From: an uncultured Lachnospiraceae bacterium
GTDB lineage: Bacteria > Bacillota > Clostridia > Lachnospirales > Lachnospiraceae
Direction: 5' to 3'
NCBI GenBank assembly: GCA_946557105.1
Contig: CAMNSZ010000004.1
Coordinates: 1 to 64,000 of the forward strand
DNA: 64,000 bases
The first letter of the stretch is position 1. The number at the start of each line of letters is the position of its first letter. Under the pieces are notes generated by a model. That model ran no database searches, was not told where the DNA came from, and saw nothing but the letters and a program-made list of their open reading frames with translations. Shown here piece after piece: positions 53,653 to 63,720 of the stretch. Both the position numbers and the translations under genes were made by a program.

Positions 53653-55143
53653 GTGAAAATAAAAGATTTACTGGTGAGACAGACCTTGAATGATTCAGTA
53701 GCCTTAAAAAAAGGAAATAGTTTTATTACATATAAGGAATGGAATGCTGCAGCAGAAAAAATTGCATATATGTTGAAATCGAAATATGGCGATTCAACTC
53801 TTAATGTTGGTATATTTTTACATAACTCTATAGAGTATGGTAAAGCTTATTTTGGTATTTTGTATTCTGATAAGATTGTTATACCGATAGATGTCAAAAC
53901 AAAAGAAATAGAGATTTTAAGTACTATTAAATATCACGAGATTGACGTGGTAATTACGGTCAGTGATTATATTGAGAATTTAAAGGCCGCAATGAGTAAA
54001 TACAATTGCAGGCTAGATATATATACGGTTGATGATGGGAAAAGTATATGTTTGAATGAGAAACTTTCATATATTAGTAAAAGTAATTTTATAAAGCAAA
54101 GCGGTAGCGATTCGGATGTGGTTATTATGTTGCATACGTCAGGAACAACCAGTAATCCTAAACGTGTTATGTTGACAAATGAGAACTTAATTACAAATAT
54201 TGAATCTAATATTGCATCCTTGAAATTATGCAGGGATGATAAAATGCTGATAGCGCTGCCAATGTATTTTGGATATTGTAATACAGCTCAGTTCCTAACG
54301 CAGGTATATATGGGAGGAGAAAGTATTATCATGGAAGGTCTCTTTATGCCAAAGAGATTTTTCCAGTTAGTACAAGATGAAAAAGTAACTTTATTTACAG
54401 CAGTTCCTACAATGCTATTAATAATGTTAGATTATAGATATATTAGTAATTATGATTATAGCTCATTGAGATATATATGTTTTGGTGGCGGGAAAATGCC
54501 ATTAAATAAATTAAAACTGCTAATTGAAAAATTTCCTAGTGTTGGCTTTGTTCAGACATATGGGCAGACAGAGTGTTCTCCTAGAGTTACGGCTCTTTTG
54601 CCAGAGCATTCGTTGGATAAAATAGGTTCTGTCGGAAAAGCAATTCCAAATGTCAAGATTAAAATTGTGGATCAACAAGGGAGTGAAGTAAGAGCGAATG
54701 AAATAGGTGAAATTCTGGTGCAAGGCAAGAACATCATGAAAGGATATTATAAACAGAAAGGAATCACTAATAAGACAATTAGAAGCGGTTGGTTGCATAC
54801 TGGAGATTTGGGATATATAGATGTGGATGGTTTCTTATATTTGACAGGAAGAATTAAGAATATAATTATTTCGGGTGGCATAAATATCTATCCGGAAGAA
54901 ATTGAACAAGTGCTTTTGCAGAATGAATGTGTTGAAGATGTATTGATATATGGAGAAGAAGATGAGCGTTTAGGTGAAGTACCGGTTGCTAAGATAATTC
55001 TGAAAAAAGAAATCAGCAGTATTGAGCTTAAAAAATATTGTATGGAACTATTGGCTGATTATAAGGTGCCGCATAATTTTATGGTGGTTGAAAAGTTACC
55101 TAAGACTTATAATGGAAAATTGAAAAGAAGAAAATTATCTTAA
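53653..55143 (+). CDS. Acyl-AMP ligase A (adenylate-forming)
   Basis: 496 residues from GTG 53653; AAGGAG lies 8 bases ahead of it, while ATG 53647 lies only 2 bases after. ANL-superfamily ligase (acyl-CoA or acyl-ACP synthetase). Motifs: A3 MLHTSGTTSNPKRVML (about residues 153-168), A5 GQTECSPRVT, A7 GWLHTGDLGYIDVDG, A8 GRIKNIIISGGINIYPEEIE and A10 PKTYNGKLKRRKL with the catalytic Lys. With the nearby ACP it could load the carrier protein. The substrate is not predicted. Confidence 0.9.
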   Translation: MKIKDLLVRQTLNDSVALKKGNSFITYKEWNAAAEKIAYMLKSKYGDSTLNVGIFLHNSIEYGKAYFGILYSDKIVIPIDVKTKEIEILSTIKYHEIDVVITVSDYIENLKAAMSKYNCRLDIYTVDDGKSICLNEKLSYISKSNFIKQSGSDSDVVIMLHTSGTTSNPKRVMLTNENLITNIESNIASLKLCRDDKMLIALPMYFGYCNTAQFLTQVYMGGESIIMEGLFMPKRFFQLVQDEKVTLFTAVPTMLLIMLDYRYISNYDYSSLRYICFGGGKMPLNKLKLLIEKFPSVGFVQTYGQTECSPRVTALLPEHSLDKIGSVGKAIPNVKIKIVDQQGSEVRANEIGEILVQGKNIMKGYYKQKGITNKTIRSGWLHTGDLGYIDVDGFLYLTGRIKNIIISGGINIYPEEIEQVLLQNECVEDVLIYGEEDERLGEVPVAKIILKKEISSIELKKYCMELLADYKVPHNFMVVEKLPKTYNGKLKRRKLS

Positions 55144-55180
55144 AATAATTATAAATGACACAGTAATTAATGGTGATGAT

Positions 55181-56416
55181 ATGAATTTGTGCAAAATATT
55201 AAAACATACCTTTGAAAACATTGAATATTATAAAAAATATAAAAGTATTGATTTGAATAAAGAAGCTACAATTGTACTGGAACAATTACCAATTGTTGAT
55301 AAGGCTTACATGAGGGAGCATTTGGAGGATTTTATAGATGATTCTGTTAAATGTGATAAATTATATGATGCAATCAGTTTGGATAAAAGCTTCAAGAATG
55401 AATATGTTTATGATTTAAATGGAATAACAGTCATATCGGAATATACGAGCGGCTCCAGTGGGATTCCATTTTTATCTCTTAAAACGCCAAAGGAAAGAGT
55501 ATTGTTGGGAAAACAGACATGGAAATTACGGAATAATATCATGCCTGTTTCTTCACAGAATATGTTTAATTTTATTCACAATTTTGGAGACTATCCGTAT
55601 CCATTCCCATTTTACGAAGCGGATACATTAGAAGAGACAATTGAAAAAGAAATGGAGTTCTTCTCTAAGAACAATTATTATTGGTGGCATATAAACCAAC
55701 AAAAGCTGAATGAGTATGCCACATATTTAAAAGGGAAAAAGTGGACTTCTTCAATAGTAAAAATTATTGAAAATAATGGGGCATATCTATCGAAGTTGGA
55801 GGTGGAATACTATGAAAATATGTTTGGGTGTAAAATTATTAATAATTATGGATGTAGAGAACTATGGACAATCGCGTTTGAAGATGTAGATGGCAAATTG
55901 CGTATTAATGATTCTTGTGTCTATTTTGAATTGATAGATGATGAGGGGAATTTGATTACAGAACCTTATAAAGAAGGATATGTTGTATTAACGTCATTAA
56001 AACAATATATAATGCCTTTTATTCGATATAAGATTGGGGATAGAGCATATTATATAGATGAAAGGGATAAGGCGAAGCCGAGGGCTATAGAACTTTGTCC
56101 TGACAGAGCTAAGATAGTTGGAACAGATATGTATGGTAATGAAGTGTTTCGAGATGTTATTTTTTGTCTGACATATTTTAAGGGAATAAAAAATTTTGAT
56201 CAGATAGCCGTTGTACAAAAAAGTACACATCAATTTGAGGTAAACATAAGAGGGAACAAAGAAAGTAGAGAGATAATAGAAAATTATATTCGGGAACTTG
56301 CGAGAGATGCTCTGGGAAGTGATAAGTACGATTTTATATTTATGTATGATGATAAGAAAGTGCAAAAGAGTGTTTTTTTAGTTAAGATGACCCAGACTGT
56401 TTCAGATGCCAAATAA
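55181..56416 (+). CDS. PaaK/GH3-like acyl-activating enzyme B
   Basis: 411 residues; resembles phenylacetate-CoA ligase-like (PaaK/LuxE-type) adenylating enzymes. Motif SEYTSGSSGIPFLS (about residues 85-98) is the phosphate loop; YGCRELWTIAFED (about 226-238) and the C-terminal YKIGDRAYYIDE are the usual blocks. The C-terminal subdomain is present. It ends two bases before the ACP start codon (TAA ATG), so the carrier is likely coupled with it. Confidence 0.8.
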   Translation: MNLCKILKHTFENIEYYKKYKSIDLNKEATIVLEQLPIVDKAYMREHLEDFIDDSVKCDKLYDAISLDKSFKNEYVYDLNGITVISEYTSGSSGIPFLSLKTPKERVLLGKQTWKLRNNIMPVSSQNMFNFIHNFGDYPYPFPFYEADTLEETIEKEMEFFSKNNYYWWHINQQKLNEYATYLKGKKWTSSIVKIIENNGAYLSKLEVEYYENMFGCKIINNYGCRELWTIAFEDVDGKLRINDSCVYFELIDDEGNLITEPYKEGYVVLTSLKQYIMPFIRYKIGDRAYYIDERDKAKPRAIELCPDRAKIVGTDMYGNEVFRDVIFCLTYFKGIKNFDQIAVVQKSTHQFEVNIRGNKESREIIENYIRELARDALGSDKYDFIFMYDDKKVQKSVFLVKMTQTVSDAK

Positions 56417-56761
56417 ATGAGTGAAATGGAAGCGAAAGAAAAAGTAAATAAAGAAAGAAAGGAAAAGTATATTCATATACGGGAAAGAAATATGAAAAGA
56501 GAAGCCATAAAAGAAAAAATAATTGCATTGATTATCGAATGCAAGAATCAGATTGAGGCTGAACAGATTAAAACAGACAGTAACTTGGTAGATGATTTTA
56601 TGTTTGATTCTGTAAATATAATTGATTTGTTGTGCATGCTCGAAAATGAATTTGATATTGAAATTGGTGATGAATATTTGGAACAAGGCCAGATAACGAC
56701 GGTGGAGAACATTTGTAATATTATAGAAGGTTTAATAGATGGGGGATTAGATGATTGTTGA
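56417..56761 (+). CDS. Acyl carrier protein
   Basis: 114 residues with phosphopantetheine Ser65 in FMFDSVNIIDLL (the D-S-V variant of D-S-L) and a helix ENEFDIEIGDEYL, a normal ACP helical bundle. The first 25 residues are a charged extension; ATG 56492 (MKREAIKEKII) would give the normal 89-residue ACP, and neither start has a clear Shine-Dalgarno, so I keep the ATG that abuts the preceding stop. It lies between two ligases and a ketoreductase, and overlaps the SDR by 11 bp. It is the carrier for an acyl group, as BtrI is in butirosin. Confidence 0.88.
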   Translation: MSEMEAKEKVNKERKEKYIHIRERNMKREAIKEKIIALIIECKNQIEAEQIKTDSNLVDDFMFDSVNIIDLLCMLENEFDIEIGDEYLEQGQITTVENICNIIEGLIDGGLDDC

Positions 56762-57494
56762 TTTAAGGAACAAGGTAATTGTAATTACAGGAGCATCCAA
56801 AGGCATAGGACGAGCTTTGGCATTAAAATTATCGCGCGAAAATGCGAAAGTAGTGATAAATTATTTGCATAGTGAGAATTCAGCACGAGAACTATTAAAT
56901 GAAATTAAAGAATATAATAAAGGCTGCATGATATGTAAAGCAGATATATCAAAATACGAAGATGTTTTGGACATGTATCACAAGGTTATTGAGCGGTATA
57001 AAAAAGTGGATATTCTCATTAACAATGCAGGTATTTGTGATGACAATCGCATTAATTTTATGTCTGAGCAGCAGTGGTTTAATATTTTGAATGTTAATCT
57101 TACTGGAGCCTTTTTCTGCAGTAAGGTATTTTCTAGAGCAATGATTAAGCAAAGAAATGGGAAAATATTTTTTATTTCTTCACTAAAAGGTCAGGAAGGA
57201 TGCATTGGTCAATCGAACTATTCTGCATCAAAAGCAGGTGTATTTGGACTCGCAAAGACACTTGCAAAGGAACTGGGTACTTTTAATATTTTAGTCAATA
57301 CAATTTGCCCCGGATTTATTGTTACCGATCTAAACCGGCATAACAAAAAGAAAATTGATATTGCGGAAGCAAAAAGTGCGCTTGAAATCGGTAATTGCCT
57401 TTCGGATTTGGTTGACTTTATGGTATATGCATGTTCGGATAAGATAAAAGGAGTCAGTGGCAGGACATTTAATTTAGATTCAAGGATCAACTGA
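56751..57494 (+). CDS. Short-chain dehydrogenase/reductase (FabG-like)
   Basis: 247 residues. NAD(P) motif TGASKGIG (T13-G20), NNAG, catalytic S-(x)n-Y157-x-x-x-K161 (YSASKAG) and the C-terminal FNLDSRIN. FabG-type beta-ketoacyl reductase; as it overlaps the ACP gene it probably reduces an ACP-bound acyl chain. GGGGAT serves as ribosome-binding site inside the ACP gene. Confidence 0.92.
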   Translation: MIVDLRNKVIVITGASKGIGRALALKLSRENAKVVINYLHSENSARELLNEIKEYNKGCMICKADISKYEDVLDMYHKVIERYKKVDILINNAGICDDNRINFMSEQQWFNILNVNLTGAFFCSKVFSRAMIKQRNGKIFFISSLKGQEGCIGQSNYSASKAGVFGLAKTLAKELGTFNILVNTICPGFIVTDLNRHNKKKIDIAEAKSALEIGNCLSDLVDFMVYACSDKIKGVSGRTFNLDSRIN

Positions 57495-57549
57495 CAGGTA
57501 CAATATTTACAAACTTTTTAGTGGTTTATTTTAAGAAAGGATTATTATT

Positions 57550-58512
57550 ATGCAATATAAAAATAATATTTTGCCTTTTAATGAGTTTTGGGTGAATTGT
57601 GACTTTAATTCGCGCTTTTCGATTTTGACATCATATGATGAAGCATTTAGAAAATTTGCATATAATAATACATATAAATATACGATTGCTTGGAGAAAGG
57701 AAGCGGATACTCGATTATATGATATGTATATTGAAAGTACAAATGACGAGTGCGCTAATTGCTTGGATTATATACCTGTCAGCGGTATTAAGGAAAAAAA
57801 TCATATGCCGGGTGTTATAAAAAAGCTTGTATTAAATAATGAAGCTTTTTTAATTGGTGTAGATTTGTATAATTATATACAAGGAAGTGTTTGTTGGAAT
57901 AAGTTTCATTGGTATCATTACAGCTTGGTAAAAGGGTATGATGATCAGAAGGATATATTTTATGTATTGGATGATAATTTATCAGGATATCATGAATTTG
58001 AAATAGCGACGCAAAAACTTATTATGGCAGCCAAAAAGAATCAAATGGATTATGATGGATATATTGTTTTAATTAATGAAAACAAAATTCGACAGTTTGA
58101 TAAAAATTTAGATATGGATATGGTAAAGCAGAATGCAAAATGTATATGTGAGAATATCGGAAGCCTAGATAATAGAATGCTATGGGAAATGTCAGAAGAT
58201 AATTATTCGAAACACTGGAACAAGGATTTGGATACAATGTATTTGTTTCAAATCAGAAACAGACAATTAGCAAATCAACTTTTACTTAAAAGTATGAAAG
58301 AAACGAATCGACAGAGTACTGAAGAAAAATATGACAATGTTATAAATGAATTTATAGAATTAGAAAAGGGATGGAAATTGGTGCAAAGAGACTTTATTAA
58401 AATTTACCATACAAAAGAGAAACAGAGTCAGGTTGAAAAGACTAATGCAATATGTCGTCAGTTATTGCAGAAAGAGATGAGGATATGGGAATATGTTATT
58501 TGTTATCTGTAA
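57550..58512 (+). CDS. Papain-fold protein resembling the BtrH N-terminal domain
   Basis: 320 residues. The N-terminal half looks like a C39/papain-type or BtrH_N acyltransferase domain: C17 in FWVNCDFNSR near the start, H123 in KFHWYHYSLVKGYD and D141/D142 in YVLDDN form a plausible Cys-His-Asp triad. The C-terminal half is helical (SEDNYSKHWNKDLDTMYL). BtrH in butirosin transfers an acyl group from an ACP to an amine of the pseudodisaccharide. The ACP, SDR and two ligases lie just upstream, as that role would need. Similarity is seen from the motif layout and not from alignment. Confidence 0.62.
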   Translation: MQYKNNILPFNEFWVNCDFNSRFSILTSYDEAFRKFAYNNTYKYTIAWRKEADTRLYDMYIESTNDECANCLDYIPVSGIKEKNHMPGVIKKLVLNNEAFLIGVDLYNYIQGSVCWNKFHWYHYSLVKGYDDQKDIFYVLDDNLSGYHEFEIATQKLIMAAKKNQMDYDGYIVLINENKIRQFDKNLDMDMVKQNAKCICENIGSLDNRMLWEMSEDNYSKHWNKDLDTMYLFQIRNRQLANQLLLKSMKETNRQSTEEKYDNVINEFIELEKGWKLVQRDFIKIYHTKEKQSQVEKTNAICRQLLQKEMRIWEYVICYL

Positions 58513-58576
58513 AAATATAAAAAAAAGAGGCAAGTATTAGCTCACCCTATAGATAGAAAGCTAGAGGATTATTGGC

Positions 58577-60379
58577 GTGAATAAAATAAAAAATAAAACT
58601 TCAGGATCATTGGGAAAAAATATATATGCACTTAGGTTAACATGGAAGTTAAAAAAGAAATATGTTATCCATACGATTATGAGTATTTTTTTGGGATATT
58701 TTCAATGGATATTTTACAGTGTTTTTTTTGTTAAGTTTGTTATAAACGCTATTGAGCAACAGTTGGAATTTAAGAGAATTATGATAGCAATATTAGGAAT
58801 TGGATTTATAACATTATTAATGAATATATACACTACATATGTAAATTGTGCAGTTTTTCCAGTGCTTGAAATAGATATGCATAAAGATTTATACAAATCT
58901 TTATACAAGAAAGCTGAAAATGTGGAATTAGAATGCTATGAAAATGCAGAATTTTATGATAAATACACGATGGCCGTTGATGAAGCATTTCAAAAAGTAT
59001 CATCAACTATCAGATTCTTATCTGAATGCGTATTCGGAATTATCGGTGGTATAATTACATTTTGGGTTATTTTTCAAATTGATCATTTTGCAATGTTGTT
59101 TTTGATTTCACCTATTGTAGGTAATATTTTATTAGGAAAGATTGAAAATAAAATATTTTATGAAAAATATACAGATGAAATATTGAGCAAAAGACAAATA
59201 GCATATGTTAATCGTGTTATGTATATTCCGGATTATGCAAAGGAAATGAGAACATCCAATATTGTTCATCTGCTTCATGATATATATTTAAATGCAGTTT
59301 CAGATATACTTCGTATAGCAAGAAAATATAAAAATAAATTAGTTGTTGTTGGCGGCTGTAGATATATATGTTCCTACACCGTTATTTTCGAGGGGCTGCT
59401 TATTTATATTATTTATCGAACAATGATATCCCAAAGCATATTGTTAAGTGAGCTGGCGGTGATTACCAGCGCAATGGTTACGGCATCATATATTTGGATT
59501 AGTGTTATGTCTTCAATGGTTGATATGAATAAGAATGGAATTCTCATTGGAAATATAATTAATTTTATGAATTATAAGCCGAAATTACCGGAAGATTATG
59601 AGGGCATTAAGCCTAGTAAACAGGTAAATTCTATTGAATTTTGCAATGTATCGTTTGCTTATCAAGAAAACGGACCGCTTGTTTTGAATCAGGTATCGTT
59701 TAAAATAGAAAACATCAATTCGGTGGCGCTTGTTGGATTTAACGGCGCGGGTAAATCTACCATTATCAAATTAATGTTAAGATTATATGATCCGCTGAGC
59801 GGAGAAATCTTGGTAAATGGGATTAATATCAAAAAATATAATTTACAAGAATATCGGAAGTTATTTGCAGTTACATTTCAGGATTTTAGCATAATGGCAG
59901 ATACTGTTAAAAATAATGTGCTTATGGGAAATCATATGCCTAAAGAAGATCAGAGTGTTATAGATACATTGAGAAAAGTGGGATTGTTGGATGAGATTAA
60001 TAAATATCCGGATGGAATTGAGGCTAATGTTACAAAGGAATTTGATTCAAACGGTATAGTTTTCTCGGGAGGACAAAGCCAGAAAATGATAGTTGCAAGA
60101 ACATTGATTAATAAGGCGCCGGTCAAAGTATATGATGAACCGTCTAGTGCGTTGGATCCGCTTGCCGAGCAGGAATTATTTGAGTGCATTCTTGATCAAA
60201 AGAATGAGGGGCTCAATTTCTTTATCTCGCATAGATTATCGTCTACTAAAATGGCAGACTTAATTATTGTCATTGAAAAGGAAACGATTGCAGAAATCGG
60301 AACTCATAATGAGTTAATGACTAAAAAAGGAAAGTATTATAATATGTTCCGGAAGCAGGCTGTGAATTACTTCGATTAG
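58577..60379 (+). CDS. ABC transporter half, exporter type 1
   Basis: 600 residues: N-terminal six-helix transmembrane domain (for example SIFLGYFQWIFYSVFFVKFV) and C-terminal ATPase with Walker A GFNGAGKSTIIKL, Q-loop, FSGGQSQK signature, Walker B VKVYDEPSSALDP and H-loop ISHRLS. Starts at GTG 58577. It pairs with the next gene, and the two likely form a heterodimeric exporter of the product (or a self-resistance pump). Confidence 0.9.
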   Translation: MNKIKNKTSGSLGKNIYALRLTWKLKKKYVIHTIMSIFLGYFQWIFYSVFFVKFVINAIEQQLEFKRIMIAILGIGFITLLMNIYTTYVNCAVFPVLEIDMHKDLYKSLYKKAENVELECYENAEFYDKYTMAVDEAFQKVSSTIRFLSECVFGIIGGIITFWVIFQIDHFAMLFLISPIVGNILLGKIENKIFYEKYTDEILSKRQIAYVNRVMYIPDYAKEMRTSNIVHLLHDIYLNAVSDILRIARKYKNKLVVVGGCRYICSYTVIFEGLLIYIIYRTMISQSILLSELAVITSAMVTASYIWISVMSSMVDMNKNGILIGNIINFMNYKPKLPEDYEGIKPSKQVNSIEFCNVSFAYQENGPLVLNQVSFKIENINSVALVGFNGAGKSTIIKLMLRLYDPLSGEILVNGINIKKYNLQEYRKLFAVTFQDFSIMADTVKNNVLMGNHMPKEDQSVIDTLRKVGLLDEINKYPDGIEANVTKEFDSNGIVFSGGQSQKMIVARTLINKAPVKVYDEPSSALDPLAEQELFECILDQKNEGLNFFISHRLSSTKMADLIIVIEKETIAEIGTHNELMTKKGKYYNMFRKQAVNYFD

Positions 60380-60434
60380 CGGACTGAGTAAGAGGCATTA
60401 AATTGAGTCATGATATTAAAAAGAAAGGAAGCGT

Positions 60435-62267
60435 GTGGTAATTAGCTGTTTAATTATCATACAAGATAAATTTGTGAAAATATGCAGAATAATTAGTAAT
60501 AACTTTTATATAGCTAAGCTGATATTTAAAGCTTCTCCATATTTTGTTTTATTAACAATATTAAACGCTATAAGAAATGAAGGACTTATTTATTTGGAGC
60601 ATACATATGCTATTAGTTTTGTTCTAGAATCTGTGGAATTTGGGAGATCCCCCAAGGAAGTGTTAAGATTTTTATTAATATTAAGTGGAGTTATGATTTT
60701 ATCTGGTATATATAGCACTGTATATGAAAATTATTGGAAGCCTATTTGCATGCCAAAGATAAAGCAGAATTTTAAGGAAATGATGTATCAAAAGGCTAAA
60801 AGTCTAGATTTAGAGTACTATGATAATCCGGACAACTATAATGATTATGTATTGGCTGTAAAAGAATCTGAAAATTCGGTTGAACGAATGATAGATTTAC
60901 TTAATACAGTTGTAGGAAGTGTAACGATTATTATATGTTATGGAACGTTTTTCGCATTAAAGGATATAACGTCTATATTTTTTGTATTATTGACGTTTGT
61001 TCTGAGTATTATGTTTCAAAAGAAATTGAGCCAAGTGAATTATGATATAAAAATAAAGAGTAATGCTTTAGAAAGAAAAAGGGATTATATCGGTCGAGTA
61101 TTTTATTTAAATGCTTATGCTAAGGAATTGAGACTAAATAAAGCAATTTATCCGATACTTTACAAGAAATATGACGATTCAAATGATGAGATTAAAGATG
61201 TTGTAAATGGATATAAAAATAGAAAATTCAAATATGAACTGCTTGCAGGTTATTTGAGCGGCGACTTCATAATGGACGTTATATATATATCGTATTTAGT
61301 TTATAAAGCAGCAGTACTTAAGTCAATATCATATAGTAATGTGGTGGTTATGTATAATTCATCCGGTAATCTGCGAAGAGGGTTTATAAATATTAAAGAG
61401 TTTTTTTCTAAATTTATTGATATGAGTTTGTATGTTGAAAAAATTAGAGCATTTTTGGCTTGTAAATCAAAACTGAAGCAGGTGGGAAAAACTTATATAG
61501 CTAATTCAAAGCATGGTTTTAAATTTAAAGATGTGACATTTTCATATAATAAAGCTAGTATTTTGAAAGGTATAAACTTATCAATTGAACCAAATCAGAA
61601 AGTTGCAATTGTTGGATGCAACGGTGCTGGGAAAACAACTCTTATAAAGTTGCTGTTACGCTTATATGATGTTGATTCCGGTAATATCTTTTATGGTGAT
61701 AAGAACATTAATGAATATGATTTAGAGGATTATCGTAAAAACATTGGTGTTGTATTTCAAGATTTTCAAATGTTTGCGGCCAGTCTGGGCGAAAATGTTG
61801 TGATGGATAAGATGAAGGATGAGGATAGAGACGCGGTTTGTTCAACAATAAAGAAAAGTGGTTTGGAACAAAAGATGAATAGTCTGGATAAAGGTATAGA
61901 TACACCAGTAACAAAGGAATTCTGGGAAAATGGCGTAGAACTATCTGGTGGAGAAAAGCAGAAATTGGCCATAGCAAGAGGGTACTATAAAGAAGCTAAA
62001 CTGATTATTTTAGACGAGCCGTCAAGTGCATTGGATCCTATTTCAGAATATAATTTAAATGAATTTATTTTTAAAACAGCAAGTGATAAAACGGTTATAT
62101 TTATATCACACCGTTTGTCGACTACAAGGAAGGCAGATAAAATATATGTTATTGATGAAGGTAAAGTAGTTGAGGAAGGAACACATGAGGAACTATTAAA
62201 AAAAGGAGAAAAGTATGCCGAAATGTGGTTTGCTCAAGCAGCAAAATATAGCAGTATTGTAAATTGA
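60435..62267 (+). CDS. ABC transporter half, exporter type 2
   Basis: 610 residues, same layout as the previous gene: GTG start 60435 preceded by AAGAAAGGAAG. Walker A GCNGAGKTTLIKLLLRLYD, LSGGEKQKLAIARGYY, Walker B LIILDEPSSALDP and H-loop ISHRLSTTRKADKI. Both halves keep consensus sites, so neither looks degenerate. TM region seen in LKDITSIFFVLLTFVLSI. Confidence 0.9.
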   Translation: MVISCLIIIQDKFVKICRIISNNFYIAKLIFKASPYFVLLTILNAIRNEGLIYLEHTYAISFVLESVEFGRSPKEVLRFLLILSGVMILSGIYSTVYENYWKPICMPKIKQNFKEMMYQKAKSLDLEYYDNPDNYNDYVLAVKESENSVERMIDLLNTVVGSVTIIICYGTFFALKDITSIFFVLLTFVLSIMFQKKLSQVNYDIKIKSNALERKRDYIGRVFYLNAYAKELRLNKAIYPILYKKYDDSNDEIKDVVNGYKNRKFKYELLAGYLSGDFIMDVIYISYLVYKAAVLKSISYSNVVVMYNSSGNLRRGFINIKEFFSKFIDMSLYVEKIRAFLACKSKLKQVGKTYIANSKHGFKFKDVTFSYNKASILKGINLSIEPNQKVAIVGCNGAGKTTLIKLLLRLYDVDSGNIFYGDKNINEYDLEDYRKNIGVVFQDFQMFAASLGENVVMDKMKDEDRDAVCSTIKKSGLEQKMNSLDKGIDTPVTKEFWENGVELSGGEKQKLAIARGYYKEAKLIILDEPSSALDPISEYNLNEFIFKTASDKTVIFISHRLSTTRKADKIYVIDEGKVVEEGTHEELLKKGEKYAEMWFAQAAKYSSIVN

Positions 62268-62272
62268 CTAAT

Positions 62273-62289
62273 AAATTGCATAGCAATTT
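62273..62289 (+). other. Small hairpin after the exporter genes
   Basis: AAATTGC (62273-62279) / GCAATTT (62283-62289) with a 3-base loop, 6 bp after the second ABC gene. A further palindrome, TTTGAC / GTCAAA, is at 62332-62349. No T-run follows the first; roles unknown. Confidence 0.35.
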
Positions 62290-62425
62290 GTGTAAGAAAC
62301 ATCCCTTTTTATTTTAAAGTAATAATGTGATTTTGACATAAAGGTCAAAGAATTTAGAACTGACATATAGAGTGAATGGCAAAGTATGGTAGGAATGATT
62401 AGAGATATTGAGGTGAAACATAGAA

Positions 62426-63640
62426 ATGAATAGTGAAAACAAGGAAAGCGTAGTGCTTTTTACATATCCGATTATTAGTCATATTAATCCTTTATTATCA
62501 ATTATTGATGAGTTGGTAGCAAGAAAATTTAATGTGGTAGTTTTTTCTATTAGTAAGTTTCAAAGTCTTTTGGAATTACATAATGTTGTATATATTGGCT
62601 ATGGGGCTGAAGCAGAAAACGCTATTGAAGGATTTGAACAGGAAAGCGGGGACATACGATATATGTTTAAGTATGCAACAGCTTGCGCTGAGGAAACAGA
62701 CAAGTATCTGAAATATATGAGTAATTATTGTCCTCAAATTATAATACATGATACGATGAGCCTGATAGGGAAACAGATAAGTGATATTACAAAAATTCCA
62801 TCTGTAAGCATCTGCACATCTTTTGCTGTAAAGAAAGCTGTCGGTGGAATTCCTTATGTAAGCAGGAGAAAAGCTGTTTATATATATGCTACTAGATTTG
62901 TTGATTACTTGTATTTTAAAATAAAAAATTATTTGTTCAGTAAAAAATATAAAATTATAAATGCTAAAACTATAAATCTTTATTTTAATTATGAAAAGTT
63001 AAATATTGTTTGTGCCCTAAAATGGATGCAGCCGCATAATGATATGTATGGAGATGAGTTTAAATTTGTCGGAGAACTGGTATGTGAAGAGAGAGGGATG
63101 AAATGTAATATAGATTTACTGAAGTCAGATAAAAAGTTATTGTATATTTCTTTTGGAACGATTCTTGCAGCGGATATAGATTTTTATAAAATATGTATTG
63201 AGGTATTTAAGCACTCTAAATATAATGTCATAATGAATATAGGGAAATACAACAATCCGAGTTTATTTGGCAAGCTTCCAAGTAATTTTTATATAGCTAA
63301 TTATTTGCCGCAGGTAGAAATATTAAAAAAGGCAGCTCTGTTTATTACGCATGGGGGGATGAATAGTGTAACAGAAGCTATCAAGTATGGAGTTCCCATG
63401 ATATTAATTCCCATGTCCGGAGATGAGCCGTCAGTTGCCAAAGCATTGGTTGAAATGGGTGCTGGGATATTGTTGGATAGAAGTAATATAAATGACATAG
63501 TATTGAAAAGTACGGTTGAGCACATGATGGAGGATGATTCTTATCAGCGTCAATGCAGTATATTTCGTGATAAATATATTGAAGCGGGGGGCGGTAAGGC
63601 TGCGGTATCCGCAATTTGTGAATATTATAGGGATAATTAA
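62426..63640 (+). CDS. MGT-type GT1 glycosyltransferase
   Basis: 404 residues, GT-B fold of the macrolide/UDP-glycosyltransferase type. Starts with TYPIISHINPLLSIIDEL; the C-terminal nucleotide-sugar motif is LPQVEILKKAALFITHGGMN with H309, then GVPMILIPMSGDEPSVA. Typical of inverting enzymes acting on secondary metabolites. Position after the exporter genes suggests a late glycosylation or a resistance step (as with MGT inactivation of macrolides). GAGGTGA lies upstream. Confidence 0.9.
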   Translation: MNSENKESVVLFTYPIISHINPLLSIIDELVARKFNVVVFSISKFQSLLELHNVVYIGYGAEAENAIEGFEQESGDIRYMFKYATACAEETDKYLKYMSNYCPQIIIHDTMSLIGKQISDITKIPSVSICTSFAVKKAVGGIPYVSRRKAVYIYATRFVDYLYFKIKNYLFSKKYKIINAKTINLYFNYEKLNIVCALKWMQPHNDMYGDEFKFVGELVCEERGMKCNIDLLKSDKKLLYISFGTILAADIDFYKICIEVFKHSKYNVIMNIGKYNNPSLFGKLPSNFYIANYLPQVEILKKAALFITHGGMNSVTEAIKYGVPMILIPMSGDEPSVAKALVEMGAGILLDRSNINDIVLKSTVEHMMEDDSYQRQCSIFRDKYIEAGGGKAAVSAICEYYRDN

Positions 63641-63720
63641 TGCGCAATAATGTTACCGTTTTTGCCGGATAAGAAAATCAGCATATTTATATTTTATGCA
63701 ATAAAATAGTAAAAGTATCT

